Source of the DNA: Amoebophrya sp. AT5.2
Taxonomy: Eukaryota; Sar; Dinophyceae; Syndiniales; Amoebophryaceae
DNA: 47,164 nucleotides
Direction: 5' to 3'
NCBI GenBank assembly: GCA_005223375.1
Contig: RXOD01003839.1
Location: 1-47,164 of the forward strand
Position numbers and translations under genes: made by a program. The notes beneath the pieces were generated by a model, which saw only the letters and a program-made list of their open reading frames with translations, did not search any database and was not told the origin of the DNA. Positions 29,601 through 39,400 of this stretch are shown here, piece by piece; position 1 is the first letter of the stretch; the number at the start of each line of letters is the position of its first letter.

Positions 29601-32026
29601 GTGGCGGTCCTTGTTATGTCGTCCCCGACGCTCGTGCCGCGGATGCTGATGCTGTCGTCCCAAGGGTCATCATCAGCGGTGAGACTCATCCTATACCTAT
29701 CCTTCTCCTTGTCGTCAAAGTGCTTCTCCGGTTCTACTCCGGGGGGCGCGATCCACACACCGCGCCAGCGGGGCAACAAGGCGACTCCCAACTTCCAGAA
29801 AAATCGATTCTGGACGTGTTTCGGTAACGACTGGCCGCCCTGCTCGAGCAGGTCCATCGCAGCCTGCCGGATCCTCCGGGGAAGCAGCTGTCCGAACCTC
29901 GTCAACTTGTCCGTGCCGCCGAGGTTTCTGCGGAGCATGAGTTCCTTCTCCTGCAGCTCTTCCATGACCCACTCCTGGGTTCTAGACATAAGCTTTCTCT
30001 CCTGCATCGGCGCCGCCCACTTCTCCCGCCATACTTTCTTGTCCTCTTGGCTGTTGCCCTTCCAAAGGGCGAAGAACACGATCGAAGTACCTACATCCCA
30101 CACAGCGCCGAGCGCTTCCACATGACCAGGAAAAAAATGCTCGATGATGACCTGGAACGTAGCGAACCACCCCGCGTATCCGTTTACCACTGTGGAGTAC
30201 AAGTCGCCGCCAAAACCCGCTCCCGCACCCTCCTGCGCGAAAAATCCCCTTACGCTGAGTCCTTTTCCCTGATCGACGGGAGCGGGCCCCCCAGCTTGGG
30301 CTGGCCGAACAAGCGTCTGGTCGGCAGGCTGGTCGAGCTCTTTCTGGAGTACGGTCAGAATCTCGTCGCGGTTCGAGCCCTCGTGTTCATCAGCCGACGT
30401 GGTGGGTGAGATGTTGGTCCTCGGGCTGGACAAAGACGATTCTGCTCCGCGCTCCTCGCTGTTGCTGATCATGTAGCCCACAGAATGCAAGAGAGCCGAA
30501 GCGCCAAGGCCCAAGGCTTTCGACGTCAGCACGTACGTACCGATCGCGACCAAAGGGGGGAATAGGAATACGTGCCCGATCACAAGCATAAGAAGGCCGA
30601 TAACGAGGAACGCGAAATGCACGACGCGGCGCACCGCGTCAATCTTTTCCATCGTGGTCGCGTCTTTGTTTTGTGCTGCTGCGACGAGCGCTTGCAACTC
30701 CTCGTCCCCGATGATCTGCTCGGTGGGCGGCAGGGATTGTTTCACCCAATCCTGGCTGGCATCCTTGTCCCCCGGTGACAGCCTTGTGTTCTGCGTTGTC
30801 CACTCGAAGTGCTGTTTAATGGCTTTTGCCACGACCGCAAACGCTGGTTTTAGATCCTTGAGGCTGTTGCGGAAGAGCGTTACCAGTCCGCTCCACCTGC
30901 TGGCAACAAAATCCTGCACCGCTTCCTTCACGTGCATCAAGCCGGCCGGGATGTTTCGGACAAACCTTTTCACTCCCATCAAGAATCTCTCCTGGATTTG
31001 CGCCTTCAGGTTCAGGGACAGGGAGTGCTGCGGCTTAGCTGACTCTGGTGCTGTGTCTGTGCTGGGTGTCTCACCACCTGCTGTCACGTCCCCAGGATTA
31101 TACCCCTCGCCCGGTAAAGAAACACCGGCACTGGGAGGTTGTTTGGTTCTTATTGGTTCGGGGTTCTCCGACTCCGTCTGCGGGGAGTTTTTTATTCCAC
31201 CAACATTCAGGACGGGTTCTTGTGAGGTAGGTAAACCAGGAGTGTCGACGCGACCTTTTGCAATATCTGGCTCTCCTGCCTGTGCCTGCTCGGTTTTCAC
31301 CCCGGGAAACCCCTCGTCCTCCACTGAAACTACACTGGGTTCGGTTAATGGTAGTTTTTCGGCATCGCCATAGGGGGCATTCTTGATGTTAATGTTTTTC
31401 ATCATTGAAGAGAAGTCGTTGTAGGGGTTGTCTTTTGTTCCACCTTTCGGGAGTAACAAGGTAGGCGGGAATGGGAAGTTGTCACCAGCGGCAGCGCCTA
31501 CAATAAGATTAGACGTCGAGTCCTGTTTTGCTGTATCGACCTGCAGCCAAGCCAAGTCTTCTCGTTTTTTGTTCCCTCGACCTTGTTGTTTTTCGTCAGC
31601 ATCTGGTGGAGGTCGTGCTGTTTCAGGCTCATCTTCAACCCGTCCGGCGCGAGCGCGTTCTTCATCTTCAGCATCAATGTATCTACTACTTCTCGTCTTC
31701 TGCATAGCTGACGCCGGCGGCGTTGCGGTCGCGGAGGTCTCGGACTGCTCGTCCACGTTCTCGCCCTGGAAAACGTCCTCGCTTTTTGTGGCGCCCGCCC
31801 CCTCCACACCTCCCTCGCGGCGCGCGGAAGAGGCCACGTAGTCGACGATGCCGCCCACCGCTTGCTGAAGGAGGGCGAACGACCCGGCGATCTGTTCACC
31901 TGCTGGTCCACCACCTCGTTCTGCAACCGTAGAGTGGTTGTTCCGCGGCGCGAGGAAGCCAGGCCTTTCATCTGTGCGGGCGAGCAGGACTGCCGCCGCC
32001 GTGGTCGTACCGCCGCCCGCTGCCAA
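26657..32026 (-). CDS. Giant hypothetical membrane-anchored or secreted protein, about 1,790 codons in one exon
   Basis: The frame is open for 5.37 kb to the TGA at 26657. Residues 1-345 are disordered (Ala/Gly, Glu/Pro, Thr-rich). An amphipathic helical segment (LMGVKRFVRNIPAGLMHVKE) leads to hydrophobic stretches near 471-503 (FAFLVIGLLMLVIGHVFLFP), with another near 640-670 (VIIEHFFPGHVEALGAVWDV). The C-terminal 1,000 residues are globular, with many scattered Cys (QPCLCAGAAGWKDAGCSY, LCELDLDCNVGG, QFCAPNAG, GEDCRSGL), suggesting an extracellular or luminal disulfide-bonded domain. No family is recognised. The start is unclear: the first in-frame ATG is at 31705. The open frame extends upstream to a TTG at 32026, where a TGA separates it from an ATG at 32056. 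A candidate signal-peptide exon lies at 32228-32310. Confidence 0.78.
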   Translation of the reverse strand: MAAGGGTTTAAAVLLARTDERPGFLAPRNNHSTVAERGGGPAGEQIAGSFALLQQAVGGIVDYVASSARREGGVEGAGATKSEDVFQGENVDEQSETSATATPPASAMQKTRSSRYIDAEDEERARAGRVEDEPETARPPPDADEKQQGRGNKKREDLAWLQVDTAKQDSTSNLIVGAAAGDNFPFPPTLLLPKGGTKDNPYNDFSSMMKNINIKNAPYGDAEKLPLTEPSVVSVEDEGFPGVKTEQAQAGEPDIAKGRVDTPGLPTSQEPVLNVGGIKNSPQTESENPEPIRTKQPPSAGVSLPGEGYNPGDVTAGGETPSTDTAPESAKPQHSLSLNLKAQIQERFLMGVKRFVRNIPAGLMHVKEAVQDFVASRWSGLVTLFRNSLKDLKPAFAVVAKAIKQHFEWTTQNTRLSPGDKDASQDWVKQSLPPTEQIIGDEELQALVAAAQNKDATTMEKIDAVRRVVHFAFLVIGLLMLVIGHVFLFPPLVAIGTYVLTSKALGLGASALLHSVGYMISNSEERGAESSLSSPRTNISPTTSADEHEGSNRDEILTVLQKELDQPADQTLVRPAQAGGPAPVDQGKGLSVRGFFAQEGAGAGFGGDLYSTVVNGYAGWFATFQVIIEHFFPGHVEALGAVWDVGTSIVFFALWKGNSQEDKKVWREKWAAPMQERKLMSRTQEWVMEELQEKELMLRRNLGGTDKLTRFGQLLPRRIRQAAMDLLEQGGQSLPKHVQNRFFWKLGVALLPRWRGVWIAPPGVEPEKHFDDKEKDRYRMSLTADDDPWDDSISIRGTSVGDDITRTATSLRERGWKWKYIGVLSADHAVEIGEEVLETLRDAADPECLDLIQEQFEASYVADTRALIRDIKPLTEAVRDKVICAEDSALSVSALLGFSTSSLQVSSGEKNASCGKLRSKLERMYKKDVFVRRELRAAGIETLPTAAGTEVVYADDVRYINDRSQTTKESTFCRKDNGLGAPSYAVALWIQHDAPMGCVPTAEGRFWLATELYKKDFSECAELAAALAYEFLEVSSTERAAFGLVREAQCVTLRSNFFRKMREDKNQIEAKPRLWDFVSGDELTGPVEDSTGKPITAKVSKQCYSYAMARGGANNHEDGDFENFFRHLIEGSARFSEEYPAATGNGSGATRFVSKDFGVGHKLAPHGIVELLINNPKRGHGASSTTPTLGISCNDKVRQAFHSAVTITDTRQGARRMLPRAVPVDLCSYEECGAFVQEFNRLEYAYGAGERKVWAMAMPEIEMPKHQHGVLGAQFRQPTLCYDGSLFLHLVEQAGRIGLGQQERSEDLALFPGVAQFFLRAVAEGKTRWWKNAKSTRDQHQRDELKSIFGYAWDEEKKSQHEDENDKRKTWDPTAGAMQDAVWECSQALRELGAGPETRLCELDLDCNVGGKAKFPDDKEQDLHDEQKSINCNARSKCKAFIRELNNLVATKVPTLTDDWYKNWYKRFLKQVWTGPDVRKGVEQPCLCAGAAGWKDAGCSYKNPEKNAPRLRTTPRHVEEFIKQLSQRTWYKDKNTFETYEALSEEMGAALRNAFEQIASPDFVQQKERNKGIVPDDLDKGRGLSLIEMSALHKCERAMRHRELQFGLGDGASGGRSPEHLCDKEKIAPACFDLVIQLNRVARCTGTFTLTNQADANAAAVQIWETRGHDDLSYRSVTEWNQYWQFCAPNAGPDDKLLILNGEDCRSGLQPLQGWKGTEHFPEGDSAASFLAYEAGKPPPPCASTGDGGECAKDIGTRGRGDDRLAKLNYAYDGKDARSSTGVLVHTHR

Positions 32027-32227
32027 TACTCAGGACAAAATACGCACGACGACCATCTGATGGAAGTACGAATGAGCTGTAGCTGTACGTCTACGTACTA
32101 TACTTTGAGTTTTGCGTATCTATGTTTGATGAAAGGCGTCGGGCCTCACGCGGTGGTGCGCGGTGGTCAAGAGAGTGGCGTGGGTCGTCGACATCGTGTA
32201 GGTAGCTCTAGCTACAGCTACGCCTAC

Positions 32228-32310
32228 CTTCTAGGAACAAAATAGCGCGGGATTGCAGCTGCAAGAAGTGCAGCAAGAAACTCAACGGCGGATGAGTGCT
32301 TGCTCATCAT
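32228..32310 (-). CDS. Candidate 5' signal-peptide exon for the giant gene
   Basis: ATG 32310 opens 27 codons reading MMSKHSSAVEFLAALLAAAI and PRYFVPR, a good signal-peptide shape. It ends at a GTAGGC donor-like site (32227) in phase 2. One compatible acceptor in the giant frame is the GAAAG preceding CCTGGCTTC near 31964, but other joins are possible. I link it to the giant gene only by position and phase. Confidence 0.3.
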
Positions 32311-33419
32311 AGGTAAAGCTGTGGGGTATAATTTTCTTTAATAGGCCAACAACTTCTAAGGTGACCGTGACAAGTAGTCCTGAGGCAAAGAAATAGAAAA
32401 TGTTGAGCAAGAATACCTCGGACAGATCTAATCGCTCACGGTGATGAATCCTTCAAGTACATCAGCACAGCGTATGCGTACACGGAGACGTACTACAGTT
32501 GTACACGGACGTAGCATGCCAACATCAGCAAGTATTTCTCGACGGACGCGTCACGACCCGACGGAATCGAATCTATCATAATCTCGACGAGCAGCAAATT
32601 AATTCAAACATTCATATGTACGTAGTGATATACCGATGGATTTATTCCTGTTCCTCGAGGACACAACGACGACGGCCAGAAGCGTACGTTTTTCTTCTTT
32701 CACAGGAGACGAGGCACTGACCAGCATCCACCACGCGGAAACTCGTCAAGGCGAAAGCCACATGCTGTTGCCATGAACAACATGGAACGCGATCGGCAGG
32801 GCCGAAAACGGAGCGACTTTTGGCGGTAGTTTGCCAAAACTTCGTACTTCGTACAGCGAGTAAGTGCACGAAAAGGAAGCCCAAGCCTTGTCTTAGACTG
32901 TGTGTGACGAGCACGAGCACGAGCTCGTTGCGAATATCACATTACACAGTAAGTTTGCTTGGGCGCAAAGAATCCCGATGTAAGTGCAAGTGGGGCTTAC
33001 GGCCCAGCAACCAGTACCAGCTTAAACTTCCGGGGGTGGTGCCGTGCGGTGCGCCGTGTTCCTTCCCCACAAATGGAAATTATGGGGCCCGTCCAGCAAG
33101 CGATGCAGCCATCTTCGCCGTTCGTAGCATAAAAACTAGAAGTGCGGCTGCGGGCGGATGAAAGCTATTCTCAGGTGAAGGATAAGGCTGCACGCGGTCA
33201 CGGAGGCGTGAAGCACGGCCCACCGCCCGTCGAAGCGCACACTCGCAGTCTCCCGGTCGATTGCGATTTTTCGCTGACGGTGTCTGTCGAGGAGAACCAA
33301 CTGAACACTAAGCACAACTATACCCGGTCATGTGCAGCTAGCTGAAGTCCATCGCGTCGCTTCTCAACAGTCATCAGGTGTGACAGTGTGTGACGTAGTA
33401 CAGCACTACTTTCTCACTT
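32311..33419. other. Intergenic region, no supported gene
   Basis: This lies between the giant gene's 5' end and the NCQHF-motif gene's stop. A clear polypyrimidine acceptor (TTTGCCTCAG, near 32383 on the minus strand) hints at another 5' exon, but no coding exon can be fixed. Plus-strand frames at 32820-33161 and elsewhere have no recognisable domain. Confidence 0.35.
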
Positions 33420-36265
33420 CTAAGGAGTGCTTCTCCTCTTCTCGGCTTCCGGCAGAAGCGGATCCCGCACCAAGTGAAAGGTTCTGATCCAGGGCAGCGG
33501 CCACAGGCTTATGACCTTTGTCTTGCACCACCAGCTCAGCAGGCCCTTCGTCACGAACGCGTACGGGTCCGGCTCCGTCTTAAACTGGTCATCCAAATAT
33601 CCGTACTTCTGCAGGAAGTCCGCGCACCTCTGGTTCCGCAGCGGAAAGAGCGGAGTTCGAGTATTCCTGGAAACAACTCCTGATGAAGGGCCTGCTCGGC
33701 CGGCGTCCAGGTACCGTATTCGGTAGATGTCGTGCATGGACACGGTCATTTTTCCACGAGAAGTGCCCGCGCTATCCGTTCCTATTCCTGTACGAAGTGT
33801 CAACCCGGACAGCTGCTGCTGCGAAGATCGAAGTCCCGAAAACACCAGGTCGTAAAAGAGGTTTGCGCCGCCAGAAAACGCCGAGTTGTTCGACGTCATC
33901 GAGGTTGCAGATTCAGTGGCTTCTGTCTTCGTCATGATGGGTATGGGAGTGTAGTATCCCTGATTCAGCCAAGCATTTCGCACCACGCGGGATATTGCAC
34001 CGTAACTCAGCCGCACGGCATCTGTGGTAAGATTGCACACGCGGTATAGGTAGGCTACTGGCAATGTAGTTGGTTCTTTCCCTGCAGCCGGCGCCGACTT
34101 GCTAGTGCTTTGCTCGTCCGGTAGCGGCATTGTTCGGCGAAACTCAGAAACCTCTGGCTGTGGCGTGGGGACCAAGCTCGGCATCCACCAGGAGAGACGA
34201 AGAACACCCTCTCCTGGAGGAGATGCGATCATCTTTGTCACCGAACTCGGCTCTATTGCCGCTCCGTCCACAGTGATCGTGAAGTCCTCCGCGACATGTG
34301 GCTCTGCTGCGTCAGTGGACTTCCGCTCGCCTTCTGCATTTTCTGATATTGTTCTTTCTTCACCAAGAACTTGACTTCTCATTCTCTCAGATGAAGAACC
34401 GGCCTCCCTTTGGTTTCTCGTCACCAGCGAGTAGTTCAACGACAAACTAGCTCCATGATCGACGTCCCCGCATCGTTCCCCTCCAACTCCTTGGTCTCCA
34501 CCTGCGACTGTGTGAACCTCTGCCGTGTGACTGTGAACAACCTCTGCCGACACGGCATGGCCCAGCGGCTCCAGCTCCAGGTTCAGCCATTTGTCCAGGA
34601 ACAACTTCTGCAGCAGCTCCGAGCAGAAGTGCTGGCAGTTCGACCGGTCCATTGGTTCGCTGAAAGCCCCGGTGGCGGCCGCCGCCTGCCAGAACGCCGA
34701 AAACGTGAGACCCGGACGGATGCGGGGGGGCAGGCTCTCGGTGCGCGAGACCCGGATGGTCGTGGTCGCGGACGACGAAGGAAATTGTTTTGATTCATGA
34801 ACATGATCTACTCGCACTTGTTCTCGACTTGAGGAGGTAGTACTAGTTGTCGCTTCGTCATCTCCCCCGACGACGAGGAGATGATCATCCCAATGATCTT
34901 CACCCTTGGTCTGGTGCTCCGTCTGCTGCAGCTGCTCCGCCCGCGCACATCTCTCGACCGCCTCTGAGTACGCATATTTCCGCCACAGGTAGAGCAACTC
35001 GTCGCGCGCGAGTTTTCTGCACCACACACCTGTGTCCGCGTTTTTGTCCACGAGGATTTCGCCCCCGTTCTCCATCCGCACCGCGAGGACGGTATGGCGA
35101 AGATCCAACAGCATTCCGACCAGGCCCAAGTGGGCGTTGCGCTCGCGGAGGTCGATGCTCGCCACCGTATTCGATGCGATCTTCTCTAGGACCGGCAGCG
35201 GAGGATGTTGATGTCCATGTGGTATCGCTATCGTCTGGCTCTTGTTCATCTCCATCTCGTCTGCAACAGAAGGAGCTGCTTCTTGAAGCTGAACATCATG
35301 GTCCCACAAATGAACCGCGCGCACGCGCTTGATTTGCCGTTTGATCCGCGGCGTGAAGCGCTCCAGAAAACTCGCCTCCCGAAACCGCTCCCAGCACTCG
35401 CTTTCATTCGGCTTCTCCTTCTGTTTCTCCTGCCTGCACCGCTCGCTTGGAACCGGCAGCCAAAACACGGCATCGTCCTCCGCGACAAACGGTTGAGAGG
35501 CGCCGTCCGCAGGCAGCGGAAAGTACTCACTGTATCTTCGTGAAGACCTGCTTCGACGTGCTGGGGGCGATGAAGAATCATGATGCGCAGCTGTAGTTGC
35601 AGGTGCTGCAGGAGTACCGCCGTGCGGCTGCACGCCTTCTTTCGAAGATGCATCCGCGGACAATGCATGATACTGAGCGGGATTGCCTCCATGAATCATA
35701 TTTTATTTTTATTTTTATTTCATGGAGGGTGGACGATGTGATTGTATAGCACCAAAAAGCGAAACAAAGGAATAAAAAAAAAGTCGAATTCGAAAACACT
35801 GACAGACTTACCTAAAAGTAGCACAGATAAGGAAGGATGAGGATCTGACGATCTTTCTACGTCGAACTTTCTATCTTCGGTTCGCTCCTGTAGAGAAAGG
35901 CATAGGCAACCGATTGAAATTAATTGCGGTGTTTCTGCTTCTTTCTAGGTGGATGAACATGATAAGGGTGGGGGGGCGGCGTCCTAAGCCTTCAACGCGC
36001 TCTCATGCATACTATTCACCACGGGAAAGGATGCACACACAAAGAACTAACAAACCATACAACGAGATGGGTGTGCGCCGCACCTCAAGCTCAAGCCGCA
36101 CCCGCCAATCACATAAATCGCTTTTATCACAGACGAGCACACAAAGACGATTTTTACCACGATCAACGGAGTTCGGAAAACAGAAATAAGTAGACGAGCA
36201 AGAGCTAACCCAGCTTCAAGAACACGCCCTCTGCGCAGCCGCTGAAATCCTCGTCGCAAGCACAT
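33420..36265 (-). CDS. NCQHF-motif protein, possible papain-like fold (LRAT/DeSI-like), three exons
   Basis: Exon 3 (35686-33420) carries nearly all of the protein. Phase-matched upstream exons are 36265-36158 (donor GTAAAA) and 35887-35812 (acceptor CTCTACAG, donor GTAAGT), giving about 816 residues. Exon 1 encodes an Arg-rich start and a hydrophobic helix (VLEAGLALARLLISVF), so the protein may be membrane-anchored. A conserved-looking core reads LVGMLLDLRHTVLAVRMENG, then DELLYLWRKYAY, and later RPGLTFSAFWQAAAATG and DRSNCQHFCSELLQKLF. A His in the first strand and a Cys in NCQHF recall the NlpC/P60 superfamily (LRAT, PPPDE/DeSI), whose members are acyltransferases or thiol proteases. The His and Cys are far apart with a long Ser/Asp-rich insertion between them. 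If ATG 35699 were used instead, exons 1-2 would be untranslated. Confidence 0.68.
35686..35728. repeat. Perfect 10-bp inverted repeat flanking an AT tract at an intron 3' end
   Basis: CCTCCATGAA (35686-35695) and TTCATGGAGG (35719-35728) are exact reverse complements around a 23-bp core of TTTTTA repeats. The proposed GGAG acceptor of the NCQHF-motif gene and its alternative ATG (35699) both fall within this structure. Confidence 0.85.
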
Positions 36266-36423
36266 GCTACAGCTGCTATCTAAAATTGATCTGCAGCGAA
36301 AATCACGATGTCTTCGACCGTCTCGTTTATCTTTCGAGTTTAATCACAGCCAGAGGAGGTCCTCGAGATTCGTCCGCGACCGCGTTCTCAACAAGTACCT
36401 TCACGCCGACACCTGCCCCGCTT

Positions 36424-39400
36424 TCAACCGAGGCCGCCGCTGCCCCCCCTGCGCGGATGCAGAACCAGGTTTTTGTCGCTAAGTGTGCTGGGAGGTGTGG
36501 GACCACCACTTCCACCCCCTCGATCGTTAGTTTTTCGGCTGAAGTAGCCCGGATGCCGATTGCTCGTTCCTGGCGACACAAGATACGATCCGCCCGTCGT
36601 CATCGGTCGAAATCCACTCGGGTACGCAACTTTCATTCCACCGGGGTAACTGCTGCTCGACGCGGAGGCGGGAGTTCCCTCCGCTGGTGCGGAAAGACCG
36701 CCACTGCTACTCAAAAGCGGCAGTTGATGTTGCGACTGGTGTGATGTGCCAGTGCTGAAGTTCGTTGTCGTGGAAGGCAGCGAAGGAGCGCCGAAAACAA
36801 AGCCCCGACTTCCACCAGCCCCGCGCCCGCCACACTGCTGCTTCACGTTTAACGCGTTACTTGAGAACATGGACGACCCCGCAACCCCATCGCCGCTGTA
36901 GAAGCAGAATTGCTTGTTTCTTGCGGTCGTCCCGGTTCCGCTCCCTGCCAGCGTTGAAGTACCGCTTCGAGTTCCTGCCGAGGTAGAGGACGCTTCACTG
37001 TTAGCGTCCAGCAGCGACTTTCCCCCCGCAGTCGCAAGCACGTGTAAGCCGGTCACACTGCTCGATGCGCCGGTCGAACCTGCGGCACCACCCGCGAGCA
37101 TCTGGAGGTGAGTTGTCGTAGAAGTGCTGTAGTGCCCGTTTCTGTTACCAATACGCGATGCGACGCCGGCGACGGTAGCTGTACCTGTTGGTGTTGCCCC
37201 CGAGGCCACGAGCGGAACACTCGAGCCGGCTGCAGACGTCAATCGCGAGCCTGTAGCTCCAGTAGCACTTCCTCCTCCTCCGCCGGCAGCACGCTGCGAC
37301 GAGAGCCCCGATAGCGAATAGCTCGGGGTCGTCATGATCTCGCCCCCGCGACCTGCTTCGTCCGGAAAGGTCCGCCCAGCGTTGAAATCGGTCTGAATGT
37401 TGTTGTCCCACGAGGACAGATTCGACTTGCCGCGATCAAGGAGCGGTGGCATGCTCGCGCGCCACGCAGCGTCGGGGTCGTCAAGGAGGCCTGGCGAGCA
37501 AAGTTCAAGGTCGTCCTCTACAAAGGGCGCCGCTTGCTGATGCTCTCCACCGTACGAGTTCGAGTCGTAGCGCTCCGCGTGGTCCAACAGCTCAGCCTCG
37601 TCGACATCGTTGCATGCGGTGGCTCTGGTTCCCGGAATTCGACTTTCCGAGGCAATTCCAATTCCGGGAACCGGACTTGTCCGTGGAAGTTCTGTCTCCT
37701 GGCATTCTTTCTTGATGTTAGGAATCTGCTCCGCGGTGGTCGACGTTTCAGCGCCGTCTCTGGCTATGATGTCCTCCTCAATCGGCATCGGCGGCAGGAG
37801 CCCGGCACCGGGTATGCGAATGGCGTTCGACGCTCGGCTCTTGGAAATCGTACTCGCGGCGCCGACCTTGTGATTCGCGTTTGCCGCCTTCACGCAGGCT
37901 TGCTCCAGCGACGCCACCTGCTGGAGCAATTCCGCCGTGGCATTCTGTGCCCGCAGCCGGGCTTCGATATGGTCCGCTATTGAATTCTGTGTGATGTTGC
38001 GCAGGGGTGGCTGCTCTTGAATTGTTTGCGCCGTAGTTTGGTGCGCGACTACTGCATGTTGAACATAAGATGATGGTTGCTCCTCCCCGTCGCTCAGAGG
38101 CTCGCTCTGCCCCACGTTGTCCACCACCTGCTGCGGCTCATGGCCGTTTGTTTGCTTTTCCTTTTGCCTGCTGTTGCGTTTCGGTGGCGACAAGGACAGG
38201 GACGACTCGTTGTTCTTTCTCGTGCCTGGTGCTCCTCTTCCACTTCGTGCTTCTTCTACTCGAGGGGCGCCAGGCTCCTCCACACTGCTCCCAGCAGAGG
38301 CCGCCGCACTTTTCAACTTTTTCTCCTCCCGTGCCACGACCGCGGTCTTGTGCTTCGCCAGCGCAATGGGAGAAAGGTCGTTGGTTGGCGGGAGTGGGTG
38401 GCAGGACCGCCGCGCGGAGTTTGCATTTTCCAGCAAATTAAAGCAGAACTTCTCGGCGGTTAGGAGCACTTGCTCGATCTCCTCCACGGAGCTACCCTTT
38501 TTTACAGGAGGTGTTGAGGCGCCAGCACCGGTAGCCGGCGTGTCGCGATTGCCTCCCCCTCCTTGAAGATGTTGTTGGGCCCCTTTGATCGCGGGGGACG
38601 ATGGAGTGCTTGGCCGCCTCTCGCGCGGATTCGCGCCGCTCGAGCTGGTTCCCGATGTTGCGGATTTCGAGGCAGCACTGCTCGAAGAGGACGTTAGTGT
38701 CGCGTATGTCGGCGGCTTTTCTACGATGGGCTTCACCAGGGAAGCATACCAATCGAGGTGCTCCCCCGTCGCAGTGGTACACGTCGCCGGCGTAGCGCCC
38801 TTCAGCTCGAGGGGTGTGGGTCGTTCCTTCCGATTGCTATTCAACATGGCCACTAGAAGCTTCTTCAAGTCCTTCGAATAGAACCACTTCAGCCACGTTG
38901 GCTTGGCCTTCTGAGTACTGGAGTTCGAATTTGCTGCTCCACTCGTTCCCCCTCCCGGAGTTGCAGTTGTAGCGCCAAGCCCTAGACCCGTCGCGCTGCC
39001 TTTCCGGTGCAGCGTGGGCGACGCGGCGGAAGAACCTGTGGACAGCCGGCCGACGACCGGAGACGAGCTGGCGTTGGAGTTGGCACCGGTTGAGGTCGTG
39101 GATCCGCCAGTCGTGCCGGGACGCACGCGCTTCGCGTTTGCTCCCTTCGATGACGAAGCTCCCACTGCAGCCGAGTTTGCGGCTTCCACCACAGCCGGGC
39201 TCGTGATACCGGTCGGCAGTTGCACCGTCGCCGACCCGCCGGCAAGCATCGCGGGCACACCGAGGCTCAGTCCGGACATGCCATTCGCCAGCTGCAAAAC
39301 GACCGGCAGCGCGTCTAGCGAGTTGTCGTTTTGGTACGCGAGCAGCTCCATGGAGTTGTACGGTTTGTCGAGGTAGCACATTTCGTACAAGACGATTGCC

